NCBI GenBank assembly: GCA_030144725.1
Contig: JASKMD010000008.1
Span: forward strand, 7,021,153 to 7,085,152
Direction: 5' to 3'
Source of the DNA: Haematococcus lacustris
Lineage: Eukaryota; Chlorophyta; Chlorophyceae; Chlamydomonadales; Haematococcaceae
Length of the DNA stretch: 64,000 bases
This document shows, in pieces, positions 21,501 through 32,059 of this stretch. The notes under the pieces are model-generated. The model was given only the letters and a program-made list of their open reading frames with translations, was not told the DNA's origin and searched no databases. A program made the translations under genes and the position numbers. Every line of letters starts with the position of its first letter. Position 1 is the first letter of the stretch.

Positions 21501-24500
21501 GCAGTTGCTGGTGGACCTCCGTGACTCGCTTGATGAAAGCAAGCGCGACTGTTGGGTCCACCTGCACGCCCCCAAAGGCTACCGTGGTGCCAATGAGGCC
21601 ACGAAGATCCGGCTATACCCTATGCTGGCCAGCGTGGTGGCGGACACTCCGGCTCGGTGAGTAAGGGTAACATATACACCACCAACTAGTTGGGTGTAAG
21701 GCCAATGATGCATGGTGCTTTGCAGGATGTGTTTGATGAAGAGTCTTGGCCATGGTGCTTGCATGAACTGTGCCTGGTGCTGGCTGCGGACCCCTGGTGA
21801 CGGTGGTGTGCACCCCAAGGGGTACTGGCTGCCGGTGGAGGTGTTGGTGCCAGACCTGAGCCGCTATCCTCCTCCCCCCACAGAAGAAGATGCTGGTGTG
21901 GGTGCTGGGGTGGGGAGAGGTGGTCGCCATACGGGCAGGGCGGCTGGGGTGGTTAATGGCCCAGGGCGTGAAGGATTGAGAAGCCAGGGTGCAGGCCAGG
22001 GTGGAGGTCAGGGCGTTGGCCAGGGTGCAAACCAGGGTGCGAGCCAGGGTGCGGGCTTGGCTGCACCACAAGGTGATCAGGGTGGGCAGGCTGATCGGTT
22101 TGAAGGGCGAGATGAGGAGGCAGAGGGTGGTGATGGCGAGGTTGGTGGAGGAGCTGCTGGTGGCCAGGGGCATGATGGCGAACCCGTGGTGGGCAGGGGT
22201 GTGGTGGGCGAATGGTTTGAGGCTTGGATGTGGGATCGTCGGAACCGTTTGTCAGAGGAGGACATGCAGACTCGTGGCGCAGCCGTTGAGGGGGGCTGGG
22301 TGAAGGGCACAGACATCGGGTGCTGGGGCCGGCCTATAGTGACCAAGTACCTCAAGTACGTGCAGGCCAAGTGGCTGCATGTGGTGCCCATCGCGCACGC
22401 CTTCCTGTTTGGTGTTGTGAAGCACCATATGCAGTGGCTGTTTTCAAAGAGCGGGCCTTTCAGCAAGCGCCAAGGCAACGACAAGGAGAGTCCACGTGAG
22501 ACGATGATCAAGCGCTTCCAGGACATGCACTTCCCTGTGACGTTTGGACGACGACTGAAGCACACAGAGGATTTCACGTGAGTGTGCTGATCTGTGTGGG
22601 GCATGGTCTGAAAGGCGTCTACAGTGCTGGCAGGGTCTACAGTACTCTTGGAGTCTACAGTACTGTGAAGGTCTACAGTACTGTAGAGGTCCACAGTACT
22701 GTAGAGATCCACAGTACTGTAGAGGTCTAAAGTACTGTAGAGGTCCACAGTACTGTAGAGGTCTACAGTACTGTAGAGGTCCACAGTACTGTAGAGGTCT
22801 ACAGTACTGTAAAAATCCACAGTACTGTAGAGGTCTACAGTACTGTAGAGGTCTACAGTACTGTAGAGGTCAACAGTACTGTAGAGGTCCACAGTACTGT
22901 AGAGGTCCACAGTACTGTAGAGGTCTACAGTACTGTAGAGGTCCACAGTACTGTAGAGGTCCACAGTACTGTAGAGGTCTACAGTACTGTAGAAGTCTAC
23001 AGTACTGTAGAGGTCTACAGTACTGTAGAGGTCTACAGTACTGTAGGTGTCTACAGTACTGTAGAGGTCTACAGTACTGTAGAGGTCCACAGTACTGTAG
23101 AGGTCCACAGTACTGTAGAGGTCTACAGTACTGTAGAGGTCCACAGTACTGTAGAGGTCCACAGTACTGTAGAGGACCACAGTACTGTAGAGGTCCACAG
23201 TACTGTAGAGGTCTACAGTACTGTAGAGGTTCACAGTACTGTAGAGGTCCACAGTACTGTAGAGGTCTACAGTACTGTAGAGGTCTACAGTACTGTAGAG
23301 GTCCACAGTACTGTCGAGGTCCACAGTACTGTAGAGGTCTACAGTACTGTAGAGGTCCACAGTACTGTAGAGGTCCACAGTACTGTAGAGGTCTACAGTA
23401 CTGTAGAGGTCTACAGTACTGTAGAGGTCTACAGTACTGTAGAGGTCTACAGTACTGTAGAGGTCTATAGTACTGTAGAGGTCCACAGTACTGTAGAGGT
23501 CTACAGTACTGGAGAGCTCTACAGTACTGTAGAGGTCTACAGTACTGTAGAGGTTCACAGTACTGTAGAGGTCTACAGTACTGTAGAGTTCCACAGTACT
23601 GTCGAGGTCCACAGTACTGTAGAGGTCCACAGTACTGTAGGGTGTCTACAGTACTGTATATGTCTACAGTACTGTAGAGGTCTACAGTACTGTAAGGGTC
23701 TACAGTACTGATGAGGTCTACAGTACTGTAGAGGTCTACAGTACTGTAGAGGTCTACAGTACTGTAGGTGTCAAATGACACATTTTAACAGCTTCACCTT
23801 CACAACACTGATGTGAGTCATCTTGCTGCAGGGGGTGGATCATGGATGACTTCATGCATTTCGTTCGGTATGGCTGGCAGTACGTGTTTCGAGACATCGT
23901 GACAGTGGAGAACGGTCACCTGCCCATGTGGAAGGCATTGGTGAAGGCTGTGCTGCACTACCTGACATCAGGTAACCAAGATTGCCACAACAGCTGCACC
24001 ATGCGTGTACACAATGAAGTACTGCATGGCCCTGTAATCATGCCCTACAGAGGGAGACCCGCAACGTAGCCCAGACATGACACCGGAGGCTGAGGCACTG
24101 TATGAGGCCCGGCTGAAGGCGGGTATGGACGAGGGCGCTGACGCCATTCACACCTATGCCTACCTGCTGGCTGAAAAGGACTGGCTGGGAGAGGACGTGC
24201 CGATCTCCTTGTTCTCCAGCAACCTCCATATGTTGTGCTGCCGGTGCGTGTCACCATGCTCCACCAACCATTGGCCATTGCATACAACAGGTCACAAATA
24301 CGCTGATACATTCGGTATGGTGTGCATGTGCTATGCATGCAGGTTGCCTGATCAAGAGCGTGAGCGCGGGCGTGCTTGCTGGGTGACGGAGTTCTTCGTG
24401 GAGCGCGCCATGCAGCGTGCCAAGCACTTCAGTGGCTCCCATGCTGCTGGGCTGCAGGTGACCTTGGCCATGTGTTTGCGGGAGCGCTTGAGCCGACAGA

Positions 24501-25621
24501 TGCAACAGTGGTTCAACACACACAGGCATAAGCATGGGAGGGATGCATGGGCTGAAGAGCAGGAGGGTGAGGGAATGGATGAGGAGGGTGAAGAGAATGA
24601 GGAGGGCAGAGAGGCAGCTGGCCAGCAGGGGCGGAAGAAGAGCAAGGGTGTCAGGGATGCTAAGCCGGTGCCTGCGGAGGAGGTGTGCCAACTCTTGGGG
24701 TGTGGTTACAGTGAGTGCCCGAATGGTGGGGAAGGCGAGGAGTGGGTGCGCCAGGCATGCATCAAGTTCAGGGAGGAGTTCTTGGCTGAGAGCATAGAGT
24801 GGAGCGATGCGGACTTCAATGCAGTGTTTGCAGATCCTGTCAGTGGTGCCAGCCCAGCAGTGCCCCAGCGTGTCAAGTACTTCAAGCGTGCAGAGTGCAA
24901 CGGGCAGGTCATGCACAGTGTGGACTACACCAAGGTCCATGTGCGTAACAGCAACTGGGTAATGAACCAGTACCTACAGATCATACCCGGGCAATACACA
25001 GGGGAGCATGAGTTGGTTGCGGTGTGGGGGGAGGTACCATATGCATCACATATCCAGTTCTGGGTGCGGGTGGAGCACCCACACAAGCAGGGTGTTTTCC
25101 TGCGCCTGGCCATTGCACGCCTGTACCGCACCACCCCTGTTCCACAGCTAGACACGTTAGCAATAGCACGAGGCACACCCCTTGCTGAGGACGACTCAGC
25201 AACAGCAGAGAAGCGGGTGCCAGCAAAAAGGAAGCAGCCTTCACGACCTACACAGCGCAGCAAGAAGCAGAAAGCAGATCAGCAGCCGGCTATAGTTCCT
25301 TCAGCTGCACCCCCAGGCACACAAGGTGATGGCCATGAGGCAGACAGCCAGGAGGACGAGGCCCCAACACAGGTCAGGCGTTCAGGGCGCAAGCCAAGCC
25401 AGAGGCAGCTTTACCAGGCTCCCCTTCCCACACCGGTGCGCCAGCAGCGCTCACTTGTTGGCCGGCACCCATCCACTCTTTACTCAGCAGCTGGCCCTCA
25501 CAACTGGTTTGCGGTAGATGGGGTTAAGCTCACACACCTGCTGGTGCCCTTCTTCCCGCACAAGGAGGGTGGGGGAGACATGTACTTTGTTCCATTCAGC
25601 AACAAATCCATGGACAAGTAG
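18502..25621 (+). CDS. Tnp2/CACTA-like transposase, about 1,607 residues
   Basis: Ten exons agree in phase: 18502-20273, 20404-20465, 20545-20685, 20756-20880, 21318-21425, 21505-21656, 21726-22577, 23832-23971, 24051-24243 and 24343-25621. The order fits Tnp2/Plavaka/CACTA DDE transposases. A Pro-rich, then Arg/Gly-rich N-terminus is followed by a Cys cluster ([30 protein letters not shown]). The core has the first acid at [10 protein letters not shown], the second at [18 protein letters not shown] followed by CMNCAWCW, and the later block [19 protein letters not shown]. Next come the family hallmark [10 protein letters not shown] and a C-terminal domain with [15 protein letters not shown]. 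The tail is basic and low in complexity. All reading frames remain intact, so the enzyme could be active. Introns contain CCCTAG repeats and a long palindrome array. KDZ/Zisupton is the alternative family. Confidence 0.85.
19036..19345 (+). repeat. 66-bp tandem repeat, four to five copies, in transposase N-terminus
   Basis: The units encode a 22-residue repeat around [20 protein letters not shown]. Copies two to four are almost identical; the first and last diverge. The length is a multiple of three, so the frame is preserved. Confidence 0.92.
20896..21290. repeat. Telomere-like (CCCTAG/CCCTAA/CCCTAT)n tract inside transposase intron
   Basis: Hexamers CCCTAA, CCCTAT and mostly CCCTAG run for about 390 bp between transposase exons 20756-20880 and 21318-21425. 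CCCTAA is the complement of the TTAGGG telomere repeat, but the dominant unit here, CCCTAG, is a variant. Confidence 0.9.
22617..23772. repeat. 18-bp palindrome array, long (about 62 copies), in transposase intron
   Basis: Units of the form CTACAGTACTGTAGAGGT/C fill nearly all of the intron between exons 21726-22577 and 23832-23971. The core is strongly conserved and the 4-nt spacer varies between GAGGTC and GAGGTT types. The array lies between a GTGAGT donor and a TGCTGCAG acceptor, so it is probably spliced out. Confidence 0.95.
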
Positions 25622-25898
25622 ACAACAAGGGCATGCATGAATAACAGACATGTTGAATGACCTTGCAATGTCGGTCAATCATGGTGTAAGTATGAATGGC
25701 TCTTACAAGCTCCTTCGTCTATTACTTTGCGCGCCAGCACACGACATGATTCATTCAAACATCTCATAACCACATCTCATGACCACAACTGTCAGCCGCC
25801 GAATCCCATGTGCTTGTACTATTCGTCAAGACAAGCAGAGTCACCATGAAAAGCAAAGAAACAATTAAAATATATGGCCTCTAAAACAGCTTAAGAAT

Positions 25899-26013
25899 GG
25901 CCTACAGTACTGTAGATATCTACAGTACTGTAGACCCCTACAGTACTGTAGACCTCTACAGTACTGTAGACCTCTACAGTACTGTAGACCTCTACAGTAC
26001 TGTAGGTACCTCC
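25899..26013. repeat. 18-bp palindrome array, right (six copies)
   Basis: Six copies of CTACAGTACTGTAG end in the same GTAGGTACCTC junction seen in the left array. They lie between the transposase stop codon and the right inverted repeat. Confidence 0.95.
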
Positions 26014-26212
26014 ACTCCAACTGCTCACATACTCAAAATTTCAACAAGCGTCAAGTGGCGTTGGAGTCGCAAGGACAATCCGAGGCGAACCGCATCAAAA
26101 AACTACCCCCCTAGGATGACGAATATCCGCACTAATTTGCCTGTGTGGTGCTTGTGTGTCACGCAACATCAACACACAAGCTGATGTGGTGCCTTGATTG
26201 TGTGTATGGTGG

Positions 26213-27362
26213 CTGCAGCTGCAGGCCGCAGGCTGCAGGTGGCCAACCGATGGGTCGCATTGCTGCCTCACCCTCGCCGCCAGAAGCTCGCAAGCCCCAA
26301 GCACAGATTCGCTCAGTTCGTGCACACCGATGGAGTCGCTCTCAGCGTGATGTTCCTGCGGCCCAAGCCTGCAGGTCCACCCGCAGAGCTGCCGCGTTTG
26401 GGCAGGTACATGGGCGCAGTCAACCCGCTGGCCCATCTTCATGCGGAGTGGATGGGCGTTGACCCGGGCACATCGAACATGGCTACCGTGGCGCACGAGG
26501 AGCGCAGCGCTAACGGCTCAGTGGTCTCCGTGTGGCACAGGACGCTAATGGCTGGGCCACTACCACCGGGAGAGTGGCATCACGCGGCAGGCCCAGGCGA
26601 CCTAGACGTGGCTGGCCCAGGTGAAACCGCAGCTCAAGGCCCTGTCGCAGGTCAGCAGCAGGCCCAGCTCGCTGGCCTCGTACCGGCGGTTCGCCGACAC
26701 CATCCTGGCTACGTACGACGTTATGTGGGCCGAGGTCTCGAAACCATGTTGGGCCAACGCCAAATTCCGGCTCTACTCTGGTAAGCAGCGCTTGGTGGCA
26801 AGGTTCTGGTCCAAAGCAGGACCTAGTAGCAGTAGGCCTAGCTAGGCAGTAGCCAACCAAAGTCAGCTCATGCGCTTACACCTTACCACCTGCAGTTGTT
26901 GTTGCTAAACCAGTGGGGCAGACCGCATCCTGGCACTAGCCTATGGGGCAGCTGGCTTCAATGGCAGCGGCACCATTGGCTGCAGGGGTGTCCCTGTCGA
27001 GCAGATGGTAAAGGATGCGCTATGGTAATTCCCATCCGGACAAGTGGTGATGGTGGATGAATTCTGCACCAACCGGGTCAGCTCAGCCGACCCAACACCC
27101 CCAGCGAGACTCTCCTTGATACGCCGCCTGAGTCGTTAAGGTGAGCGGGCTGGGGATAGGGTCAAGGCGAGGGGTTGGTAGTGTAGGGAGGTGGTGGAGT
27201 CAAGGTGACAAGGTAGGGTCAAGATAGAGGCTCAAGGAAGGATCTTACACTTGTGCATTGTCTCATGTGTCCATGCAGGTGGCTGCGGCCAGTGTACAGC
27301 GTGGCGAAGCGATCCCAAGTTAGGGGCCTGATGTGCTCATCAAGCAACAATATCATCATCAG
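26213..27362 (+). pseudogene. Fanzor (eukaryotic TnpB-like RNA-guided nuclease) pseudogene
   Basis: The open part contains FVHTDGVALSVMFLRP and then EWMGVDPGTSNMATVAHEE, the first RuvC aspartate region of TnpB/Fanzor proteins. After RTLMAG the frame shifts by one, and the continuation (YHRESGITRQAQAT) meets a TAG before TWLAQVKPQLKALS and NAKFRLYSGKQRLVARFW. Further on, ILALAYGAAGFNGSGTIGC is followed by a TAA inside VKDALW/FPSGQVVMVDEF, and a last exon-like piece reads VAKRSQVRGLMCSSSN. The expected final RuvC block with a conserved Asp and Asn was not found. One frameshift and at least two in-frame stops make it non-functional. It begins within 70 bp of the candidate transposon's right end. 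Confidence 0.8.
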
Positions 27363-28126
27363 GTAGTGTAGTAGTTGTTACACAAAGGAGGCATGGCTTG
27401 GGTGGATACAAGCCAACCCCCAAAGGTCAGAGCCTCCCAACTCTCTTGAAAAGAGGGTGTGTCCTTTACACGAGGGTTATTTCTCGCTCAGGTTGCCGAT
27501 TAAGCACCGAAGCACACCAGTGTGTAGAGGACTCGCTTGGCTACACGGAATGCCTGTCCTAAGCTCTATCTAATGTGTACATGATGCACTACCTGGGCGT
27601 GAACCTGGCATGCATTTTGTGGGCAGATATCACCATGCACGCCTCCTCCACCCTCAACCTTCTTAATGATGCCGTGATGACACAAACCCAAGTATGTGTG
27701 CAACCGCGCTTTGTGTTGCGATGGCCGGAATTGCGAGTTTGAAACCTAAGAAGCTGAAATGCCTCTTTAACGCACCCACACCACTACTAATGCTGCGATT
27801 AGGACAGCTGCATACTTCTTAGCATCGATTAGCTTTCACTCGTCATTTGTGTCGCTCGCGCTGTCACGCGTAAGACGGAGTAGTTGTATGCTCTAGCGGT
27901 TCAACAAGACACTATGTGCACCCTTCACCTTTGATTACAGTAGACTACCTGGCCTGATAGTCAAACTGACCGCGGGACCCTTCATACTCAAGCCTTTTCT
28001 GCTCGTTTCGCTGTCTACGCCCCGTATTCGTTGTAGCTAGAGCATGTGTGCAGATGCACAGTCTTCGTTCTGTCGCTAAAGCGATTTCGGACATCACCAC
28101 CGAGACATGTGGTTCGGTCGACGGTG
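27363..28126. other. Gene-free stretch
   Basis: No frame here shows recognisable protein sequence. It may be the decayed 3' end of the Fanzor copy and the flank of the hAT-like relic. Confidence 0.5.
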
Positions 28127-30394
28127 CTAATACCAAATGTACTCCCTCGCCCACCATGCCCTCCCACCTGGCCCGACTCGCACCCCATGGCAAGGCAAGG
28201 CCTCTACACTCCATAGCAAAGCCCCCTGGCAACACCACTTTTCACATCCACGTCGACCACTTGCATGCGCTGCCTCGGGCCCGAGCACACGGGTGAGGGA
28301 CACGCAAGCTGTCACGAAGCTGCCCCACCGGGTAAGGGTAGGGAAGCTAGGCTTGTGCCACACCCCCATGTTTGGCAGTCCATCCCAATGCCCCATGATG
28401 AGGCTGCAAAGCCGCTCAATGCCAAAGGCGACCTCCGCAGACAACCCTTGCCGCCCACGGTCCTCTGCCTTGCCCCATGCTGTCAGGCCCTGGTGCAAAA
28501 CATTGTGGTAGAGATGGCTGAGGCAAGGCCAGAACATGATGGGGGCTAAATCCTGGCGTCTGCGAGAAACGTTGACGAGGGCGACGAGCCCACCCGTCCT
28601 CCCCACATTGCTTGCGGCACTGTCCACTGTGACACTGGCAAGCAACCTTGGCAGCCTCCTCCAAGGGCGAAGTCTTGGGCTTGTGCTGCAGCGGTGCTAT
28701 CGAGGCACTTGCGGATAGCAAGCACTTGACACAAGATCTTGGACGGCTCTTGGCCATGTGCTAGGATCTGGGCGGGCGCAAGGGGGTCAGTAGCCAAGGT
28801 GGGCAGGCGGGGGCCAGCAGCTGGGACGGCTGCACTTGCACAATACAACACCACTTTGCCACTGGTTATGGTGCAACCATCCATCTGGATATGGATTGCG
28901 GGAGCTTGTCTCAATAGGCCTGCGCATGCGCACACACATACACATAGACACATTTCAGCTCAACTCCACCTCAAGTTTAACATAATGGAACACCATGAAA
29001 GGAGTATGATATGAACAACATGGAACAACAACAAGGTTACACTATGGAACATGGTAACACCACATGGCAACATCCCATGGTACTCACCCTCGAATGTGCG
29101 TTGGATGTCGCAAGTGAGCATCAGCTGGTGCCGGCGTACTGTGGAAGGCCCAGCTTGAGGTTGAGGTGGGGCATCAGGGAACTCTGCAGCCGCCACAGCT
29201 GTGCGGAGGGGGCCCAACTGCTGGCATGACACGTTGGGCAAAGTCAACAGCGCCGCATTGCTGCATGCATAGGCTGCAGTGTAAGCTCCCGTCACAGTAT
29301 CACGCTCCTTGTGGCAAGGGGGGGGGGGGGGCCTTGAAGGCTGTTGCTGGGCTGGCTGCTTGTGTGCATGGCGGTGCACCCCACATGGCATGCCAACGCT
29401 TCAAGGTGTAGAGTGACACCTCATTGCGTTGCAGCCAGGACATTTTGTCTCGCACGTCCTTGGGCATGGCCCTCTTCGCTGTTGCTAGCTCGGCCCGCAT
29501 GGCTGCCAGCTGGGTCCCCATGCTTCTGACCTTACTCATGCATGCTGCCAGCTCTTCTTTTGCAGCTGCAAGTTCTGCTTCCCTGCGGTGCAAAGACACT
29601 TGCACGGCTAGCACCTCGTTCTCAGACTGCTGCAGCGCTTGCAAGCACTGGTGCAATTGCTCTTGGCACATTTGCAGGTCGGTGGCGGTGCGCATGTTGA
29701 CATCTTGGCATGAGAGAAGCTGGGATCTGGCCTTTTCAAGTTCTGCCTGTGTGGCAGCAGCTGCTGACATGAGGGTTTGCTGCTGTTGGGCTGTTGCTGC
29801 ATGTAGCTGCTGCTGCAGCTGCCCTTGAGCCCCATTAGCCCTACTGGCCTTGGCGCGTTTGCTGAGAGCACCCATAGGGTGGCTGGCTGAAGTGAGATGG
29901 GGGGGGTAGGTGGAGAGAGGCTAGGAGGTGGTGGCGATGATGGTGGTGGCTGCTGGGATTTGGTAAGCGGGCTCCTGCAATAATTGCCAACAATGGTGTA
30001 TGGTATGGTGCTGGTTATGGTGCTGGATATGGTGTTGCGAGGATACGGTGCTGGATGACAATGGTGCTGGATATGGCGCTGGATATGGTGCATGGTGCAT
30101 GGCAGGGTAGGGCCAAGCGATGTTGCACTTAAGTAACTTACCAGCAGGTTGGTGAAGGGTGAGGGGGCTTGATCTTGGCTGCTGGGTAGGGTAGGAAGAG
30201 GGCTGCAATATCAGAGGGGAGGGGAGGGGGAGGGGAGAAGTAGGAAGGCTGGGCTGGGCTGCGCTGGGTGGTGGTGGTAGGCTAGGAGGTGGTGGTAGTG
30301 GTGGTGGTGGTAGTGGTGGTGGTGGTGGCGATTGAGATAGGGTAAGGGCTCCTGCAACAATCGTCAACCATGGTGCTGGGGGGTAGCTATGCAC
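28127..30394 (-). pseudogene. hAT-like transposase relic with coiled-coil and Pro-rich N-terminus
   Basis: Reading along the minus strand: a Pro-rich stretch, then a coiled-coil beginning MGALSKRAKASRANGAQG, rich in Gln/Ala/Glu and including ALQQSENEVLAVQVSLHRRE. A segment containing HIQMDGCTITSGKVVLYC follows, and then ASVTVDSAASNVGRTGGLVA leading to FWPCLSHLYHNVLHQG. The DG...VDSAASN...CLSHLYHNV order resembles the RNase H-like core of hAT/DUF659 transposases (D, D, C-x2-H). A 14-G run breaks the coiled-coil frame from the downstream part, and another frame change precedes the second Asp. It may be a degraded gene or one with sequencing errors at homopolymers. Confidence 0.55.
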
Positions 30395-32059
30395 GAGTTA
30401 GATAACTTTTTGGTGTCATCTGCATTTTCTACATTGACAGCGGCAGCAAGGGCGGGCCATTCTGCTTCATACAACCTAGGGCTTACAAGCAACAAAGCAA
30501 GCTGTACTGGCTACATATGTCCGTCCTTACCCCGAGCTGAGAAGAATTTATGAGCTAAAGGACCGTTTGGGACCTGGTACCCCGCAGAAATAGGACTAGG
30601 TGCGCGCCTACGCAAAGAAAACAACGTCGGGTTCATTGAGCCGGAAAAATTTGTACCGCCGGCTGTACTTGCCCTTACAGCGTCAGGAGTCCACCACGTC
30701 GTTGCGAAGCACCTCAGCAATGCACTTGCGTTGCGCGATGTCGTGAGAGCGACCGGCTGATTGGTGGGCGCACTTTTTTCGTTTACGGGGTTCCTGGCAT
30801 TACGGGCGTATAGCAGACTAAGCGTTCATCGCATGCCGCACGGTGTTACGCCAATCGCACACTTCCCGGCGCCGGAATGTCCATGACATGGTTGTGTAAA
30901 AGGTTTTATCAGAGTTGGGAGGGTCTGACCAAGAGTGGGGTGGGAATACGCGACAAGGCCCTGTTGCGCAAGTGGCGGCGCAAGTTGCAGCAGTCCCCAG
31001 CTAAAGTAAGACAATCAAACATAGCAAATACTAAACCCCTTGCAAAGGGGATGTTTGTGGGTTGGAGCTACTAGGGGAGCTCTAGCTACAAGCACACACA
31101 CCGAAATGGTTGAGCTCAAGTGGGCAGCAGGCACACTAGCAGTAGCCTTTGCAGTGTTGAGCTCACAGCCTGTGTTTGATTACAACTCATGGTGTAGCAT
31201 GAGGGCTGAAGCCTGTAGGGTTCAAAAGCTGTGTGGCAACTTCTGGACATGATGGCTGTGTGGACATTGGCTGATACGGAGATTAACTGGAGTTACAGTA
31301 TCGGGGGCAGTCAGGGCTCAGGGGTGATCACAAACAGGGTTCTCATCACAGAAGCCATGACACAGGTCAGCAGTACGGAGGTACTTTGATAGCTAGCCTC
31401 ATCCCAAGTCTAAACCAATCTCAGGCCTTGTATATGAGTGGCAGCGTTCACGTAGCTGGTGCAGCTATTTTCATGGGCACACCCTTTTTACTGTAAACAC
31501 AAGATTGCACCAGCATGCACACAAGTTATACTGATGGTTTGCGGCCGAGTGTGAGGGGAGTGAGGGAGTTTGCGCCTGACGCTGTGACGCCCGTTTATTG
31601 CAGTAATGGCATCAGCGCGCTGCGCTGAGCAGGATGGGCGTCACAGCTCGGATCGGGGCCGAGTTTGCGGCCTGGTCACTCGCAAATTGTGAGAGCAAAC
31701 TCTGAAGCAAGGTTGTGACTGCGGCGATGATACAATGGCACTGCAAGCCTAATCACGCTGTAAGCCTCATCCCGGGCGCTCATCGTTTAGTCGCGATGTT
31801 CCCGATGGGATGCCCTGCCGATGGTGTGGATGGTATAAGCACATCGGCACACCGACATAGGCCGGCATAGGCCACTGCACTCTACTCGGATTAGTACCTT
31901 CGGACACATGTTGACAAGTCGACAGGGGCTTGTAAGGAGCAGATATACATAGCTGTACGCAGCACAGTGCGCACCAAAACTCCACTGCTGTTAGACAACA
32001 TGCTGCTCTTTATGTTGCAAGGAGGGGAAACTGCTTTGCTACTTGCAAGAGGGGTGATG
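30395..32059. other. Intergenic, no supported gene
   Basis: Short frames at 30511-30720 (minus) and 30877-31074 (plus) have no recognisable motif and poor context. The region includes one copy of a dispersed repeat from 31049. Confidence 0.5.
31049..31246 (+). repeat. Dispersed repeat, copy 1 (second copy at 35737)
   Basis: This copy and the one at 35737-35935 share long stretches, such as AGCACACACACCGAAATGG and GTGTAGCATGAG, at an estimated three-quarters identity, in the same orientation. Confidence 0.8.

Larger units (their letters stand above)
4140..26147. mobile_element. Candidate 22-kb DNA transposon (CACTA/Tnp2-like) with OTU and F-box-like cargo
   Basis: The left end reads CACTCAGGCAAATTAGT (4140-4156). 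The right end, reverse-complemented, reads CACACAGGCAAATTAGT (26147-26131), a 16/17 terminal inverted match starting with CAC as in CACTA elements. Arrays of the CTACAGTACTGTAG palindrome start about 120 bp inside each end (4274 and 26013), and more arrays lie at 11.3 and 22.6-23.8 kb. The interior has five gene models, including a Tnp2-like transposase. A 13-bp direct match, TGCTTGTGTGTCA, lies just outside both ends (4117-4129 and 26149-26161), but there is no clean target-site duplication next to the inverted repeats. The boundaries are inferred. The block could instead be two or more elements nested or side by side. Confidence 0.5.

Noticed and set aside
22077..23781. Long minus-strand frames of repeating STVDLY or QYCRPL
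   Set aside because: They are translations of the 18-bp palindrome array (18 nt = 6 codons) and lie antisense in a transposase intron.
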